Positions 25,628 through 34,062 of a stretch of DNA of 64,000 nucleotides are shown piece by piece (the first letter of the stretch is position 1; each line of letters opens with the position of its first letter). The DNA lies in NCBI GenBank assembly GCA_963752045.1, contig CAVVWN010000008.1, forward strand, positions 1,054,001 through 1,118,000, given 5' to 3'. A model generated the notes under the pieces. The model was not told the origin of the DNA. It saw only the letters and a list, made by a program, of their open reading frames with translations, and did no database searches. Source of the DNA: DATKDF01 sp963752045. Its GTDB lineage: Bacteria > Acidobacteriota > Vicinamibacteria > Vicinamibacterales > SCN-69-37. A program made the translations under genes and the position numbers.

Positions 25628-27907
25628 GTGCCGACAGCATCGAAGCTTCTGGTTACCGTTCTCTCCGCCGGCATCGCCGGTGTGGCTCCGTTGAACGCAG
25701 GAGCACAGACCCGCCCGACGCCGCCGGCCGGCCCGTGGGCATCGCCGGTGGCCGAGGCGGGCGCGCCGGCACAGGCGCCGCCGCGGGTCGGCGTGGCGCT
25801 TGGCGGCGGGAGCGCGCGTGGCATCGCGCACGTCGGTGTGCTGCGCTGGTTCGAGGAGCACCGCATTCCCATCGATGTACTGGCCGGTACGAGCATGGGG
25901 GGGCTCATCGGCGGATCGTTTGCCGTCGGAATGGATTCCATCGAAATCGAGGCGATGCTGGCGGGGATCGACTGGGACACGATGTTCGGGGCGTCGACCT
26001 TCGCGTATCAGAACGTGCGGCGCAAGCGCGATCAACGTGCCTACCCGTCCGGCCTTGAATTCGGGGTCAAGGGCGGATTCTCGTCGCCTCCGTCGCTCAA
26101 CAACGGGCAGCAGGTCGACCTGCTCCTCGCGCGTGTCACCGCACCGTACTACGCCATCCGTAGTTTCGACGAGCTGCCGACGCCGTTCCGCGTCGTGGCC
26201 ACCGATCTCGTGACGGCCCAGCCGGTCGTGCTCGGCGGCGGGTCGCTCGCGCGCGCGATGCGCGCGACCATGTCGCTGCCGGCGGTCTTTCCTCCGGTCG
26301 AACTCGACGGCCAGGTGCTCGTCGACGGCGGTGTGCTCAACAACATTCCGACCGAGGTCGTTCGCGCGATGGGCGCGGCGCGTGTCGTTGCCGTCAACGT
26401 CGGCGACCTGGCCGATCGCAACGAGATCGACTACTCGATCTTCGGCCTGCTCGGCGAGACGCTCGACGCCATGATGCGGTCCAACTCGCTGAAGTCGGTG
26501 GCCGCCGCCGACGTCGTGATCAACGTGCCGCTCAAGGCGTACGGCTCGCTCGATTGGCGCCGCTACACCGACTTGATTCGCGAAGGCTACCAGGCGGCCG
26601 AGGCCATGCGGGACGAACTACTGCCGCTTGCGGTCGACGAGGCGGCGTGGCAGCGATGGCTGGCCGCCCGCGCCGCCGCCAGGCGTACCGCACTTCCGGT
26701 ACCGACGTCGCTCAGCGTGAGCGGCGCCGGCCGCTCCGACGAACGACTCATGCGCCGGGCGATCGAACCGGAAATCGGCCAGCCGTTCGACGTCGGCGGG
26801 CTCGAGCGTGACCTGGTGGAGCTTGGCGGGCTCGACCGGTACCAGACGCTGACATGGAGTCTCGTGCCGGCCGCCCAGGGGGCCGAGCTCAGGCTCGACG
26901 CCGTGCCAAAGAAATACGGGCCGCCCTTCCTGTTCCTCGGCCTGAGCCTCGAGAACACGACTGCCCGCGAATTCCGCTTCAGCCTGTCGGGGCGATATCT
27001 GGCCTTTGACGTCCTGGGATCCGGCGCCGAGCTGCGGCTCGACGGGTCGGTGGGCTCCGAGCCGTCGTTCTACGCGAGCTGGTATCGGCCCCTCGGCAGC
27101 TCGGCCTTCTTCGTCGAGCCGCTGGCCGGCGTGAACTCGAGGACGTTGGCTCAGGTCGACGGCGATCTGGTCGTCGCGACGTACCGGCAGGTACGGTCGT
27201 GGGTTGGCGCCGATGTCGGCGTGAACCTCGGCCGCCTCGACGACCTCCGCCTCGGCCTGCGCCCCGGCCGGCTCGACGCGAAGGTCCGCGTCGGCAACCC
27301 CGACCTGCCGGAAGTGGAGGGCGCCGAGACGGTCGCCGATCTTCGCTGGACGCATGACGGGCAGGACAGTGCGGTCGTGCCCTCCGAGGGCCTGCTCGCG
27401 CGCGGGTCGGTCCGCTACTTCCTCGACGCGCCCGACCCGCTCAATGCGACGACGACGCGTCGAAGCGAGGACGTCACGCAGGCCGAGATCCGTCTCTTCT
27501 GGGTGCGCTCGATGGGTGCAGCCGAGCGGGGGCGTCTGTTCACGCTCGGGGGACTCGGAACCTCGTTCGACGGAGCGCCGCTGCCGACCGATCAGTTCGC
27601 GCTTGGCGGGCCGTTCGCGCTCGGCGCGTTCAACCAGGGCGACCAGCGCGGCGACCATTTCGTGCTGGCGAGCGGCGGATATCTGCACGAGATCTTCAGG
27701 ATGCCGGATTTTCTGGGCGGTCCGGTCTTCGTGGGCGGGTGGCTCGAGACGGGCAAGGCCTTCAACCGCTGGGACGACGTCGGCTACGTCGTGCACGGCA
27801 GCGGCGGGATCATCGCCGAGACGCTCGTCGGCCCGCTCTTTCTCTCCTTCAGCACCGGGTCGGGCAACTTCCGCACCTACGTCGGTATCGGACGGGTGTT
27901 CAGGTGA
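25628..27907 (+). CDS. Patatin-like phospholipase with C-terminal outer-membrane barrel
   Basis: Exported protein of 759 residues. After a signal peptide (1-27) comes a patatin domain: oxyanion loop ALGGGSARG (57-65), nucleophile Ser89 in AGTSMGG, and catalytic Asp233 in LVDGGVLNN. A middle region (about 370-450) resembles a POTRA-like domain (RAIEPEIGQPFDVGGLERDL). The last roughly 310 residues form a 16-strand type BamA/surface-antigen barrel ending in GNFRTYVGIGRVFR. This is the layout of type Vd autotransporters such as PlpD, in which the lipase is passed to the cell surface. The GTG at 25628 was chosen for the signal peptide; a TTG at 25592 is the alternative. The DUF2207 gene overlaps its stop (GTGA). 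Confidence 0.88.
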   Translation: MPTASKLLVTVLSAGIAGVAPLNAGAQTRPTPPAGPWASPVAEAGAPAQAPPRVGVALGGGSARGIAHVGVLRWFEEHRIPIDVLAGTSMGGLIGGSFAVGMDSIEIEAMLAGIDWDTMFGASTFAYQNVRRKRDQRAYPSGLEFGVKGGFSSPPSLNNGQQVDLLLARVTAPYYAIRSFDELPTPFRVVATDLVTAQPVVLGGGSLARAMRATMSLPAVFPPVELDGQVLVDGGVLNNIPTEVVRAMGAARVVAVNVGDLADRNEIDYSIFGLLGETLDAMMRSNSLKSVAAADVVINVPLKAYGSLDWRRYTDLIREGYQAAEAMRDELLPLAVDEAAWQRWLAARAAARRTALPVPTSLSVSGAGRSDERLMRRAIEPEIGQPFDVGGLERDLVELGGLDRYQTLTWSLVPAAQGAELRLDAVPKKYGPPFLFLGLSLENTTAREFRFSLSGRYLAFDVLGSGAELRLDGSVGSEPSFYASWYRPLGSSAFFVEPLAGVNSRTLAQVDGDLVVATYRQVRSWVGADVGVNLGRLDDLRLGLRPGRLDAKVRVGNPDLPEVEGAETVADLRWTHDGQDSAVVPSEGLLARGSVRYFLDAPDPLNATTTRRSEDVTQAEIRLFWVRSMGAAERGRLFTLGGLGTSFDGAPLPTDQFALGGPFALGAFNQGDQRGDHFVLASGGYLHEIFRMPDFLGGPVFVGGWLETGKAFNRWDDVGYVVHGSGGIIAETLVGPLFLSFSTGSGNFRTYVGIGRVFR

Positions 27908-29724
27908 GGGGGCGGGGCGGCGTGAGAACGGTTCCGCCGCTTGTCGTACTACTCTCCACGTTCGTCTCCGTTCTCTTAATCGCGCGGCCGGTGAGTGGGC
28001 AGGATGCCGGCTGGGTGATCGAGCGGCTGGACGCCCGCTATGTCTTCCGGCCAGATGGCGGCCTCGACGTCGCCGAGGTGCTCGACGTCGACTTTCGTGG
28101 ACTCTCACGCCACGGCATATTCCGGGACATCGACGACCGGTTCGGCTACGACGGCGACCGCATCCGCCAGTATGCGATCGCGCTCTCCGGGGTCACCGCG
28201 GCGGACGGTCGCCGTCATCCGGTGCGCGTCGAACGCGCCGGTCCGGCGACACGATTCCGGATCGGCGACCCGGACCGCACGGTGACCGGCAAACAGACGT
28301 ATCGAGTCGCCTACTCGGTGGCCGGTGCGCTCAACGGGTTCGCCGACCACGACGAGCTTTACTGGAACGCGACCGGCGTGTGGCCGGTGCCGCTGGCTCG
28401 CGCATCGGTGGTGGTCGTAGCGCCGGCCGGTGCCATCCAACGCGCGGACTGTTTTCAGGGGCCCAGCGGATCGACCGAGCGATGCGAGGTCACGGTCGCC
28501 GAAGACCGGGCGGTGTTCACCTCGACGCGTGCCCTCGCTCCCGGGGATCAGATGACCATCGTGACGGGGTTTCGAAAGGGAGTATTTCCGGAGCCCGTGG
28601 CGCTCCTTGTCGCGAGACCCGTGGCCCCCGATTCACCGTTCGCGCTCCTCTTCGGCTCGACGAGGGCGGTGCTCGTCCCAACGCTCGCTGGCTTCGCCGC
28701 GGTGGTGGGCGGCATCGCCGGGTTGTGGTGGCGTGTGGGGCGCGACCGGCGATTCGTGTCGCTCCATCACTTGTCGGGTGACACGGCCGAGGAACGCGTG
28801 CCGCTCTTCGGCGCGCGGCCGATCGCGGTGCAGTTCGAGCCTCCCGACGGCATCCGCCCGGGCCAGCTCGGCTTCATCATCGACGAACGAGCCGACACGC
28901 TCGACGTGACGGCGACGATCGTCGACCTGGCGGTTCGCGGCTATCTGAAGATCACGGAAGTGCCGCCGAGCGGCTGGTTCGGGCGCACGGACTGGCAGGT
29001 GGACCGGCTGAAGGACGCCGACGCGGACTTGCTCGCCTACGAACGCATCGTGCTCGACGGCCTCTTCAAGGGCGCGAGCTCGCGGATGGTGTCCGACCTG
29101 AAGAACAAGTTCCACGTCGACCTGGCGAAAGCCAAGTCCGCGCTCGACCGTGACGGCGTCGAGCGGGGGTGGTTTCCGCGAAGACCCGGCACCGTACGGA
29201 CGGTGACTCGGGTGCTGGGACTCATTGCCGCGGGCGCCGGCGTGTTTCTGGTCATCGCCCTGGGCTCCCGGTGGGGCACCGGTGTCGCCGGGCTGCCGGT
29301 CGTCGCCGGGGGCGTGTTGCTCGTGCTCGTGTCGGGTGCCATGCCGCGCCGGACCGCACGGGGGCGCGCCCTGCTTCATCGCGCCCTCGGATTCGAGAAG
29401 TACATCCGGACCGCCGAGACTCGTCAGCTGGCCTACGCCGAGCGGGCGAACATCTTCACGGCGTACCTGCCCTACGCGGTGGCGTTCAAGGCGGTGAGGA
29501 AGTGGGCGCGGGCGTTCGAGGACATCGATCTGCAGGCGGCCACGGCCGGCTGGTACGCGGGGACCCGACCATTCGACACCGGGAGCTTTGAATCGAGCCT
29601 CGGCAGTTTCTCGAGCACGATGTCGAGCACGCTCGCCTCGACGCCCGGCGGGTCGGGTGGCAGCGGTTTCAGCGGCGGGTCCTCGGGTGGCGGCGGCGGG
29701 GGTGGCGGCGGAGGCAGTTGGTGA
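27904..29724 (+). CDS. DUF2207 membrane protein with Gly-rich tail
   Basis: Membrane protein of 606 residues. A signal peptide is followed by the extracytoplasmic DUF2207 domain (VIERLDARYVFRPDGGLDV, SRHGIFRDIDDRFGYDGD, ELYWNATGVWPVP), a transmembrane helix (about 255-280), a cytoplasmic winged-helix-like segment (LGFIIDERADTLDVTATI), two further helices and a C-terminal Ser/Gly-rich tail with a run of ten glycines ending SW, a hallmark of the family. The role is unknown; the gene nearly always pairs with lemA, as here. The GTG at 27904 overlaps the patatin stop (GTGA); a second GTG at 27922 is also possible. Confidence 0.87.
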   Translation: MRGRGGVRTVPPLVVLLSTFVSVLLIARPVSGQDAGWVIERLDARYVFRPDGGLDVAEVLDVDFRGLSRHGIFRDIDDRFGYDGDRIRQYAIALSGVTAADGRRHPVRVERAGPATRFRIGDPDRTVTGKQTYRVAYSVAGALNGFADHDELYWNATGVWPVPLARASVVVVAPAGAIQRADCFQGPSGSTERCEVTVAEDRAVFTSTRALAPGDQMTIVTGFRKGVFPEPVALLVARPVAPDSPFALLFGSTRAVLVPTLAGFAAVVGGIAGLWWRVGRDRRFVSLHHLSGDTAEERVPLFGARPIAVQFEPPDGIRPGQLGFIIDERADTLDVTATIVDLAVRGYLKITEVPPSGWFGRTDWQVDRLKDADADLLAYERIVLDGLFKGASSRMVSDLKNKFHVDLAKAKSALDRDGVERGWFPRRPGTVRTVTRVLGLIAAGAGVFLVIALGSRWGTGVAGLPVVAGGVLLVLVSGAMPRRTARGRALLHRALGFEKYIRTAETRQLAYAERANIFTAYLPYAVAFKAVRKWARAFEDIDLQAATAGWYAGTRPFDTGSFESSLGSFSSTMSSTLASTPGGSGGSGFSGGSSGGGGGGGGGGSW

Positions 29725-29744
29725 CGGCAGTGGTGGACTGACAG

Positions 29745-30302
29745 ATGGGTATCGGATGGATTCTCTTCTGGGGCGCGCTCGTCCTTGCGCTCGCCGCGCT
29801 CTACAACGGCCTCGTGCGCGCGCGCCAGCGCGTGCGGGAAGGGTGGAGTGCGGTCGACGTGCAGCTGCAGCGCCGCGCGTCGCTCATTCCGAATCTGGTG
29901 GAGGTCGTGCGCGGCTACGCCGCGTACGAGCGCGGCACCATGGAGCGCATCGTGGAAGCCCGGCGCACGCTCAGCGTGGCGTCAGGGCCCGGGGCGGCGG
30001 CCCGAGCCAACGGCGAGCTGACCCGCGCGCTCGAGGCGTTGTTCGCGCTGGCTGAGGCCTATCCGGACCTCAAGGCCAACGACCGTTTCGCTGACCTTCA
30101 GGCTCAACTGACCGACACCGAAAACCAGGTGGCGTTCGCCCGCAACTACTACAACGGCGCCGTCGAGGCGTACAACATCAAGGCACAGAGTTTTCCCGGG
30201 CTCGTGGCCGCACGCCTCTTCGGCTTCCGCTCCGCCGAGTTCTTTGCCGCCGCGCCGGAGGCAGCCGAGCCGCCCGCCGTCAGGACCTCAGAGCGCGCTT
30301 GA
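29745..30302 (+). CDS. lemA: LemA family protein
   Basis: Membrane-anchored helical protein of 185 residues. One N-terminal transmembrane helix (about 4-22) is followed by YNGLVRARQRVREGWSAVDVQLQRR, SLIPNLVEVVRGYAAYE, TENQVAFARNYYNGAVEAYN and FPGLVAARLFGF, all hallmarks of LemA. The family is widespread but its role is not known. It begins 20 bases after the DUF2207 gene, the usual partner. The last 50 residues are Ala/Glu-rich. Confidence 0.93.
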   Translation: MGIGWILFWGALVLALAALYNGLVRARQRVREGWSAVDVQLQRRASLIPNLVEVVRGYAAYERGTMERIVEARRTLSVASGPGAAARANGELTRALEALFALAEAYPDLKANDRFADLQAQLTDTENQVAFARNYYNGAVEAYNIKAQSFPGLVAARLFGFRSAEFFAAAPEAAEPPAVRTSERA

Positions 30303-30321
30303 GAGGCGACTGCCACTGACA

Positions 30322-30327
30322 TATACT
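30322..30327 (+). promoter_or_regulatory. -10 hexamer for the DUF3943 gene
   Basis: TATACT at 30322-30327, 9 bases before the TTG at 30337. It supports that TTG as start, with a very short leader, although the gene also follows lemA closely. Confidence 0.4.
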
Positions 30328-30336
30328 GCGAGGGTT

Positions 30337-31842
30337 TTGACTGCGCGTTTCAGTGTCTGCAGTTCGTTGATGGCCGTCAGTTTGATCGCGGCGGCGCCCG
30401 TTCACGCCGGGCAGGCAGCCACTGCGGGTTCGTCGGCTGTGAACTTGACGTTCCGGCCGGAGTCACTCAGCCGCGCGCTCGAAGCGACGGACGTCGGCCG
30501 CGCGGATCGCGCGCCTCAGGAGCCGGCGTGGGTTACCGAAGGACGTGCCTGCGAGGGCTGCCCCCGGCGCCGAATCGCGGCAGCGTTTCTCCAGACGACC
30601 ATCATCAACGTCTTCTACAACCTCGGGAACCTGGCACGAGGCGAGGAGACGGCCAAGGTCACGCCGAAGACCTGGTGGGACAACCTCGCGTACGGTTTCG
30701 AGTGGGACGACAACCCGTTCACGACGAACCAGTTCGGCCATCCGTACCAAGGCAACAACTACTACACCGCCGGTCGTGAGAACGGCCTGAGCTACTGGGA
30801 GTCGGCGGCCCTGACGGCGTTCGGCAGCGCCCAGTGGGAGTACTTCGGCGAGAACAACTACGCCTCGTTCAACGACCTCATCAACACCACGCTCGGCGGC
30901 ATCGCGCTCGGCGAGGTGTTTCACAAGACGGCCTGGCTCATCAGGGACACGAGCAAGAACGACCGCGGCCGGCTGTGGCAGGAGATTGGCGCAACGGTCC
31001 TCGACCCGGTGGGCGGCGCCAACCGGTTCATCTCGGGCGACGCGTCGCGTATTTCAGAGAAGCCCGAGCAGTACGTGCCGTCGGCTGTCGACGGCTCCTG
31101 GCAGTTCGGAGCACTCTGGCAGGGCGATGGTGCCGGAGCATTCACGTCGGACCCGAAGGTGTTTCTCGAAGCCGACCTCTGGTACGGGAACCTCCAGGCC
31201 GGCCGCAGTCGCGACCCGTTCGAAGCCTTTTCCGTGAACCTGCGCCTGGGCGGCGGAAGTTTCATTTCCGACGCCCGGGTGCGTGGCAGGCTCGTCGGCC
31301 AGCCGCTTGGTGAAGCCGGCCACGTCCAGATGAACCTGGTGCAGTCGTACGACTACATCAAGAACCAGGCCTACGATTTCGGCCGTCAGGGCTTCGACTT
31401 CACGCTGGCGGGGCGCAAGCAGATGTCGTCTCGGCTGTCGGCTGCCTTCATCGGGGGCGTCGGCGTCACCGTGCTCGGCGCGATCAACCAACTGCCGGCG
31501 CCAATGCTCCTGAGCGGCGAGGAAGGCGACGGGGAGTCGGCACCACGCGACTACGATTACGGGCCCGGCACGACGTTCGGCGCCGGCACGCAGTTCCTGC
31601 TCGACGGCTATGGGTTCGCCAACGTCTCGTATCAGGGCTATCAACTCTACGTCGTCGACGGCCTGCGCTCGAACCACGTGCTGCAGCGTGTTCGCGTCGA
31701 CCTGATGATTCCCATTCGCGGGCGGCTGGCCGCCGGCGTATCGGGCGAGGTCTTCTATCGCAAGACCTATTTCCAGGCTGGCGGTGAAGAGAGCACCAAG
31801 TACCCGCAGGTTCGCTTCTTCCTGGCATGGCGGCGTTCATGA
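30337..31842 (+). CDS. DUF3943 domain outer-membrane-associated protein
   Basis: Exported protein of 501 residues. The DUF3943 region is clear: NQFGHPYQGNNYYTAGRENG, SYWESAALTAFGSAQWEYFG, SFNDLINTTLGGIALGEVFH. The C-terminal half is rich in amphipathic beta strands, ending VRFFLAWRRS, so an outer-membrane barrel is likely. The start is uncertain: the TTG at 30337 gives a full signal peptide (basic TARF, hydrophobic core, PVHAGQA), whereas the ATG at 30370 leaves it without a basic end. A CEGCP pair of cysteines sits near residue 68. Function unknown; in relatives it is often a surface or periplasmic protein of unknown role. Confidence 0.8.
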   Translation: MTARFSVCSSLMAVSLIAAAPVHAGQAATAGSSAVNLTFRPESLSRALEATDVGRADRAPQEPAWVTEGRACEGCPRRRIAAAFLQTTIINVFYNLGNLARGEETAKVTPKTWWDNLAYGFEWDDNPFTTNQFGHPYQGNNYYTAGRENGLSYWESAALTAFGSAQWEYFGENNYASFNDLINTTLGGIALGEVFHKTAWLIRDTSKNDRGRLWQEIGATVLDPVGGANRFISGDASRISEKPEQYVPSAVDGSWQFGALWQGDGAGAFTSDPKVFLEADLWYGNLQAGRSRDPFEAFSVNLRLGGGSFISDARVRGRLVGQPLGEAGHVQMNLVQSYDYIKNQAYDFGRQGFDFTLAGRKQMSSRLSAAFIGGVGVTVLGAINQLPAPMLLSGEEGDGESAPRDYDYGPGTTFGAGTQFLLDGYGFANVSYQGYQLYVVDGLRSNHVLQRVRVDLMIPIRGRLAAGVSGEVFYRKTYFQAGGEESTKYPQVRFFLAWRRS

Positions 31843-32477
31843 GTCGGCAGATGCGCTCGGTGCTTTCGACGGTCGTTGCCGGTGTGGCGCTGCTGGTCTC
31901 AGTCCCTGCGAGCGCGCAGGCCCAGGCCCAACCGCAACCGGCGGGGCAGGCCGCTGCTGAGTCGTCGCGGCTGTGGGTCACCGTGGGCGGTGGATCGACG
32001 ACGCTCAAGGGCGACTGTTCCTCGTGCACGGGGGACCCGAACTACAACCAGGCCGGCAGCCTGCTTGCGAACATCGGGTTCCGCGGCAACAGCAGGATGG
32101 ACGGCGGCGTCGAGCTCTTCTGGGTGCCGGCCAAGACCATCGCCGGAGAGTCCGTTCGCACGACCATGGTGCTCGGCGTCGCGCAGTTCAGGCCGTGGGC
32201 GCAGCGGGGTTTCTTCCTGAAGGCCGGCATGGGCATCGCCTTCGTGAGAAACTTCGTCTACGACGCCACCAACGACGTCTTCCCGCCGTACACGACCAAT
32301 GCCCTGGCGCTCACCTACGGGGCGGGGTGGGAGTTCCGCACAGAGAGTCGCGTGGGCTTTCAGGCCTACGGGACCCACCACATTGCTGCTCTCGGTGACC
32401 TCACCTTCAACGAGGGCACGGTCGAGAACGTCGTTGGCAATTTCTGGTCGGTCGGAGCCTCGATCGTCATTCGCTGA
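31839..32477 (+). CDS. Outer-membrane beta-barrel protein, small
   Basis: Exported protein of 212 residues with a signal peptide (about 1-27, ending SVPASAQAQ) and an OmpA/OprF-like eight-strand barrel pattern: SRLWVTVGGGSTTLKGD, ANIGFRGNSRMDGGVELFW, FFLKAGMGIAFVRNF, GAGWEFRTESRVGFQAYGTH, VVGNFWSVGASIVIR. The pair CSSC near residue 55 is notable. The ATG at 31839 overlaps the stop of the DUF3943 gene (ATGA), indicating coupled translation. It probably acts with the upstream protein at the outer membrane. Confidence 0.8.
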   Translation: MSRQMRSVLSTVVAGVALLVSVPASAQAQAQPQPAGQAAAESSRLWVTVGGGSTTLKGDCSSCTGDPNYNQAGSLLANIGFRGNSRMDGGVELFWVPAKTIAGESVRTTMVLGVAQFRPWAQRGFFLKAGMGIAFVRNFVYDATNDVFPPYTTNALALTYGAGWEFRTESRVGFQAYGTHHIAALGDLTFNEGTVENVVGNFWSVGASIVIR

Positions 32478-32528
32478 ACGGCTGGAGGTGGGCCGGCTGA
32501 AGCCGGCCCCTCCTGCCCCACCCGCACC

Positions 32529-33530
32529 TCAGTACGTCACCCGGACACGGTAGTTCAGCACCGTCTCGCCGTCGGCGGGCACGTCGACGGCGAACTGGGC
32601 GGCCCAGGCGGCTGTCTTCGTCCAGCGGTGCGACGAACGCATCATGCGCCAGGTGCCTCCGACCGGTTCGTTGACTTCGACCGAGACCGGAACGGACTTG
32701 TGGTTGCGGAGCGTGATCTCGTACTCCACCTCGTAGACGCCCGCGGCGATCTTCTCGAAGTCGATCTGCTTGCGCTCGCAGATGACGTCGAAGGCGTTGC
32801 CGATCTTCAGGTTGAGCGTCTCGTCCTTCGGCGTATGGTTGATCCGATCCTCGCCGACGAACTGCACGCCGCCTGACGAGTCCGACTGGTACACACGCAC
32901 GATGCCGGCCGGCATGGGCATGCCCAGACCGGCCGGCTGGTCGTTTCTGAACTGGTAGTACACCTGCACCAGGTCCTTGATCGGCGAGCCGGGATGCTGC
33001 GCGTTACGGTAGTAGAAGGCCTGGCCTTCGACTACATAGCGCTTCGCGACCGGGAACCGCGAGGCGCCGAGCAGGCTGACCTGTTTGGTCTGCGCGTTGT
33101 TGATGGTCGTCGTCCGGCCCAGCGTGTAGAGGTGATAGTCCGAAAAGGCCTCCTCGGTCATGGGTGGAGCCGCTGCGGCCTCCTGGACTGCGTCACGTCT
33201 GGCCAGCTGGAGGCGTCCCAGTTCCTGCCGCACGCGGTTCAAGTCACCGGCGACGAGCTGCAGCCGCGCGTTCGGGAAGGACGTGCCGCTTCCGTTGCGG
33301 ATGGTGACCCAGCCGTCGATGTCGGCCTGGCGATCGTCGCGCGCCACGGTCAGCACGTAGTCGGCGTTCCAGCTCAGGTCGCCTGCCAGGTACGACGCCT
33401 CCACGCTGTGCTCGGCGCCGCCCGTGTTGTCGAGCGTCCAGATGAGTGTCGGGCGCGAGGTACAGGTTGCCCGGCAGTTCCGGGAAGATGATGTGGTCGG
33501 CGCGGAGGCCGGTGATGATCTCGCCGCCAA
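32529..33530 (-). CDS. DUF4139-type protein, C-terminal part (frameshifted)
   Basis: Main part of an exported DUF4139-like protein (the domain shared with mucoidy-inhibitor-like proteins). Coding similarity starts at about 33452 with RPTLIWTLDN and continues through VEASYLAGDLSWNADYVL, LVAGDLNRVRQELG, RFPVAKRYVVEGQ, NLKIGNAFDVICERK and ETVLNYRVRVTY. The ATG at 33530 is out of register and not a true start. Alignment with the upstream frame requires two missing bases in a CG run at about 33453-33457. Restored, the protein would be about 490 residues and periplasmic. It is the third gene of the sigma / anti-sigma operon. Confidence 0.7.
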   Translation of the reverse strand: MAARSSPASAPTTSSSRNCRATCTSRPTLIWTLDNTGGAEHSVEASYLAGDLSWNADYVLTVARDDRQADIDGWVTIRNGSGTSFPNARLQLVAGDLNRVRQELGRLQLARRDAVQEAAAAPPMTEEAFSDYHLYTLGRTTTINNAQTKQVSLLGASRFPVAKRYVVEGQAFYYRNAQHPGSPIKDLVQVYYQFRNDQPAGLGMPMPAGIVRVYQSDSSGGVQFVGEDRINHTPKDETLNLKIGNAFDVICERKQIDFEKIAAGVYEVEYEITLRNHKSVPVSVEVNEPVGGTWRMMRSSHRWTKTAAWAAQFAVDVPADGETVLNYRVRVTY

Positions 33531-33999
33531 CCTGCCAGACGGGCGCGGTGTTGTAGCTCAGCAGCCTGGCGGTCACGGTTTCCTCCACCGTCGAGTTCTG
33601 TTCCTGTCGCGTGCGAACGAGCGTGACGTCGCGCCCGACGTACTTGCGCAGCAGCTTGTCGGGTTCGAGCAGGTCGTACTCGTAGTTCTGTTCCAGGACG
33701 CTCACGCCTCCAGGGTCCGTCAGGGAGCGAAAGTGGACGGTCGCCGGGTTCACGGTGGCGGCGATGTCCATGAACTGCAGGTCCGATGTGCCCCGGGCCA
33801 GCCGCAGGCGCCGGACGTCGCGGACGAGCGCGATGTTCGAGTTGTAGACGGTGACTGAAAGCTCCGTCTGGTCGTCGAGCGTTGTCTGGTTGACCGCGCC
33901 GACCGGTGGCGATTGCTCTGGTTCGAGGTGGGGCAGCGGTCCCGGGGACGCCGTGAACAGGACCAGCGCGAGCGCGGCGAGTGGATAGCGTGCGGACAT
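33244..33999 (-). CDS. DUF4139-type protein, N-terminal part (frameshifted)
   Basis: Start of the DUF4139-like protein. It has a signal peptide (MSARYPLAALALVLFTASPG) and the N-terminal region ELSVTVYNSNIALVRDVRRL, typical of these proteins, then FRSLTDPGGVSVLEQNYEYD and EIITGLRADHIIFPELPGNL. Homology stops at NLYLAP, near 33457, and the frame runs on out of register to 33244. A good ribosome site (AAGGAG) precedes the ATG at 33999. The gene lies 63 bases downstream of the anti-sigma gene. Confidence 0.7.
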   Translation of the reverse strand: MSARYPLAALALVLFTASPGPLPHLEPEQSPPVGAVNQTTLDDQTELSVTVYNSNIALVRDVRRLRLARGTSDLQFMDIAATVNPATVHFRSLTDPGGVSVLEQNYEYDLLEPDKLLRKYVGRDVTLVRTRQEQNSTVEETVTARLLSYNTAPVWQVGGEIITGLRADHIIFPELPGNLYLAPDTHLDARQHGRRRAQRGGVVPGRRPELERRLRADRGARRSPGRHRRLGHHPQRKRHVLPERAAAARRR

Positions 34000-34062
34000 G
34001 ACGGGCTCCTTCCAGGAGCGGCGTGCCCGGCCCTTGTGACCGGGTCGTGAGGCCGCCCGCTC

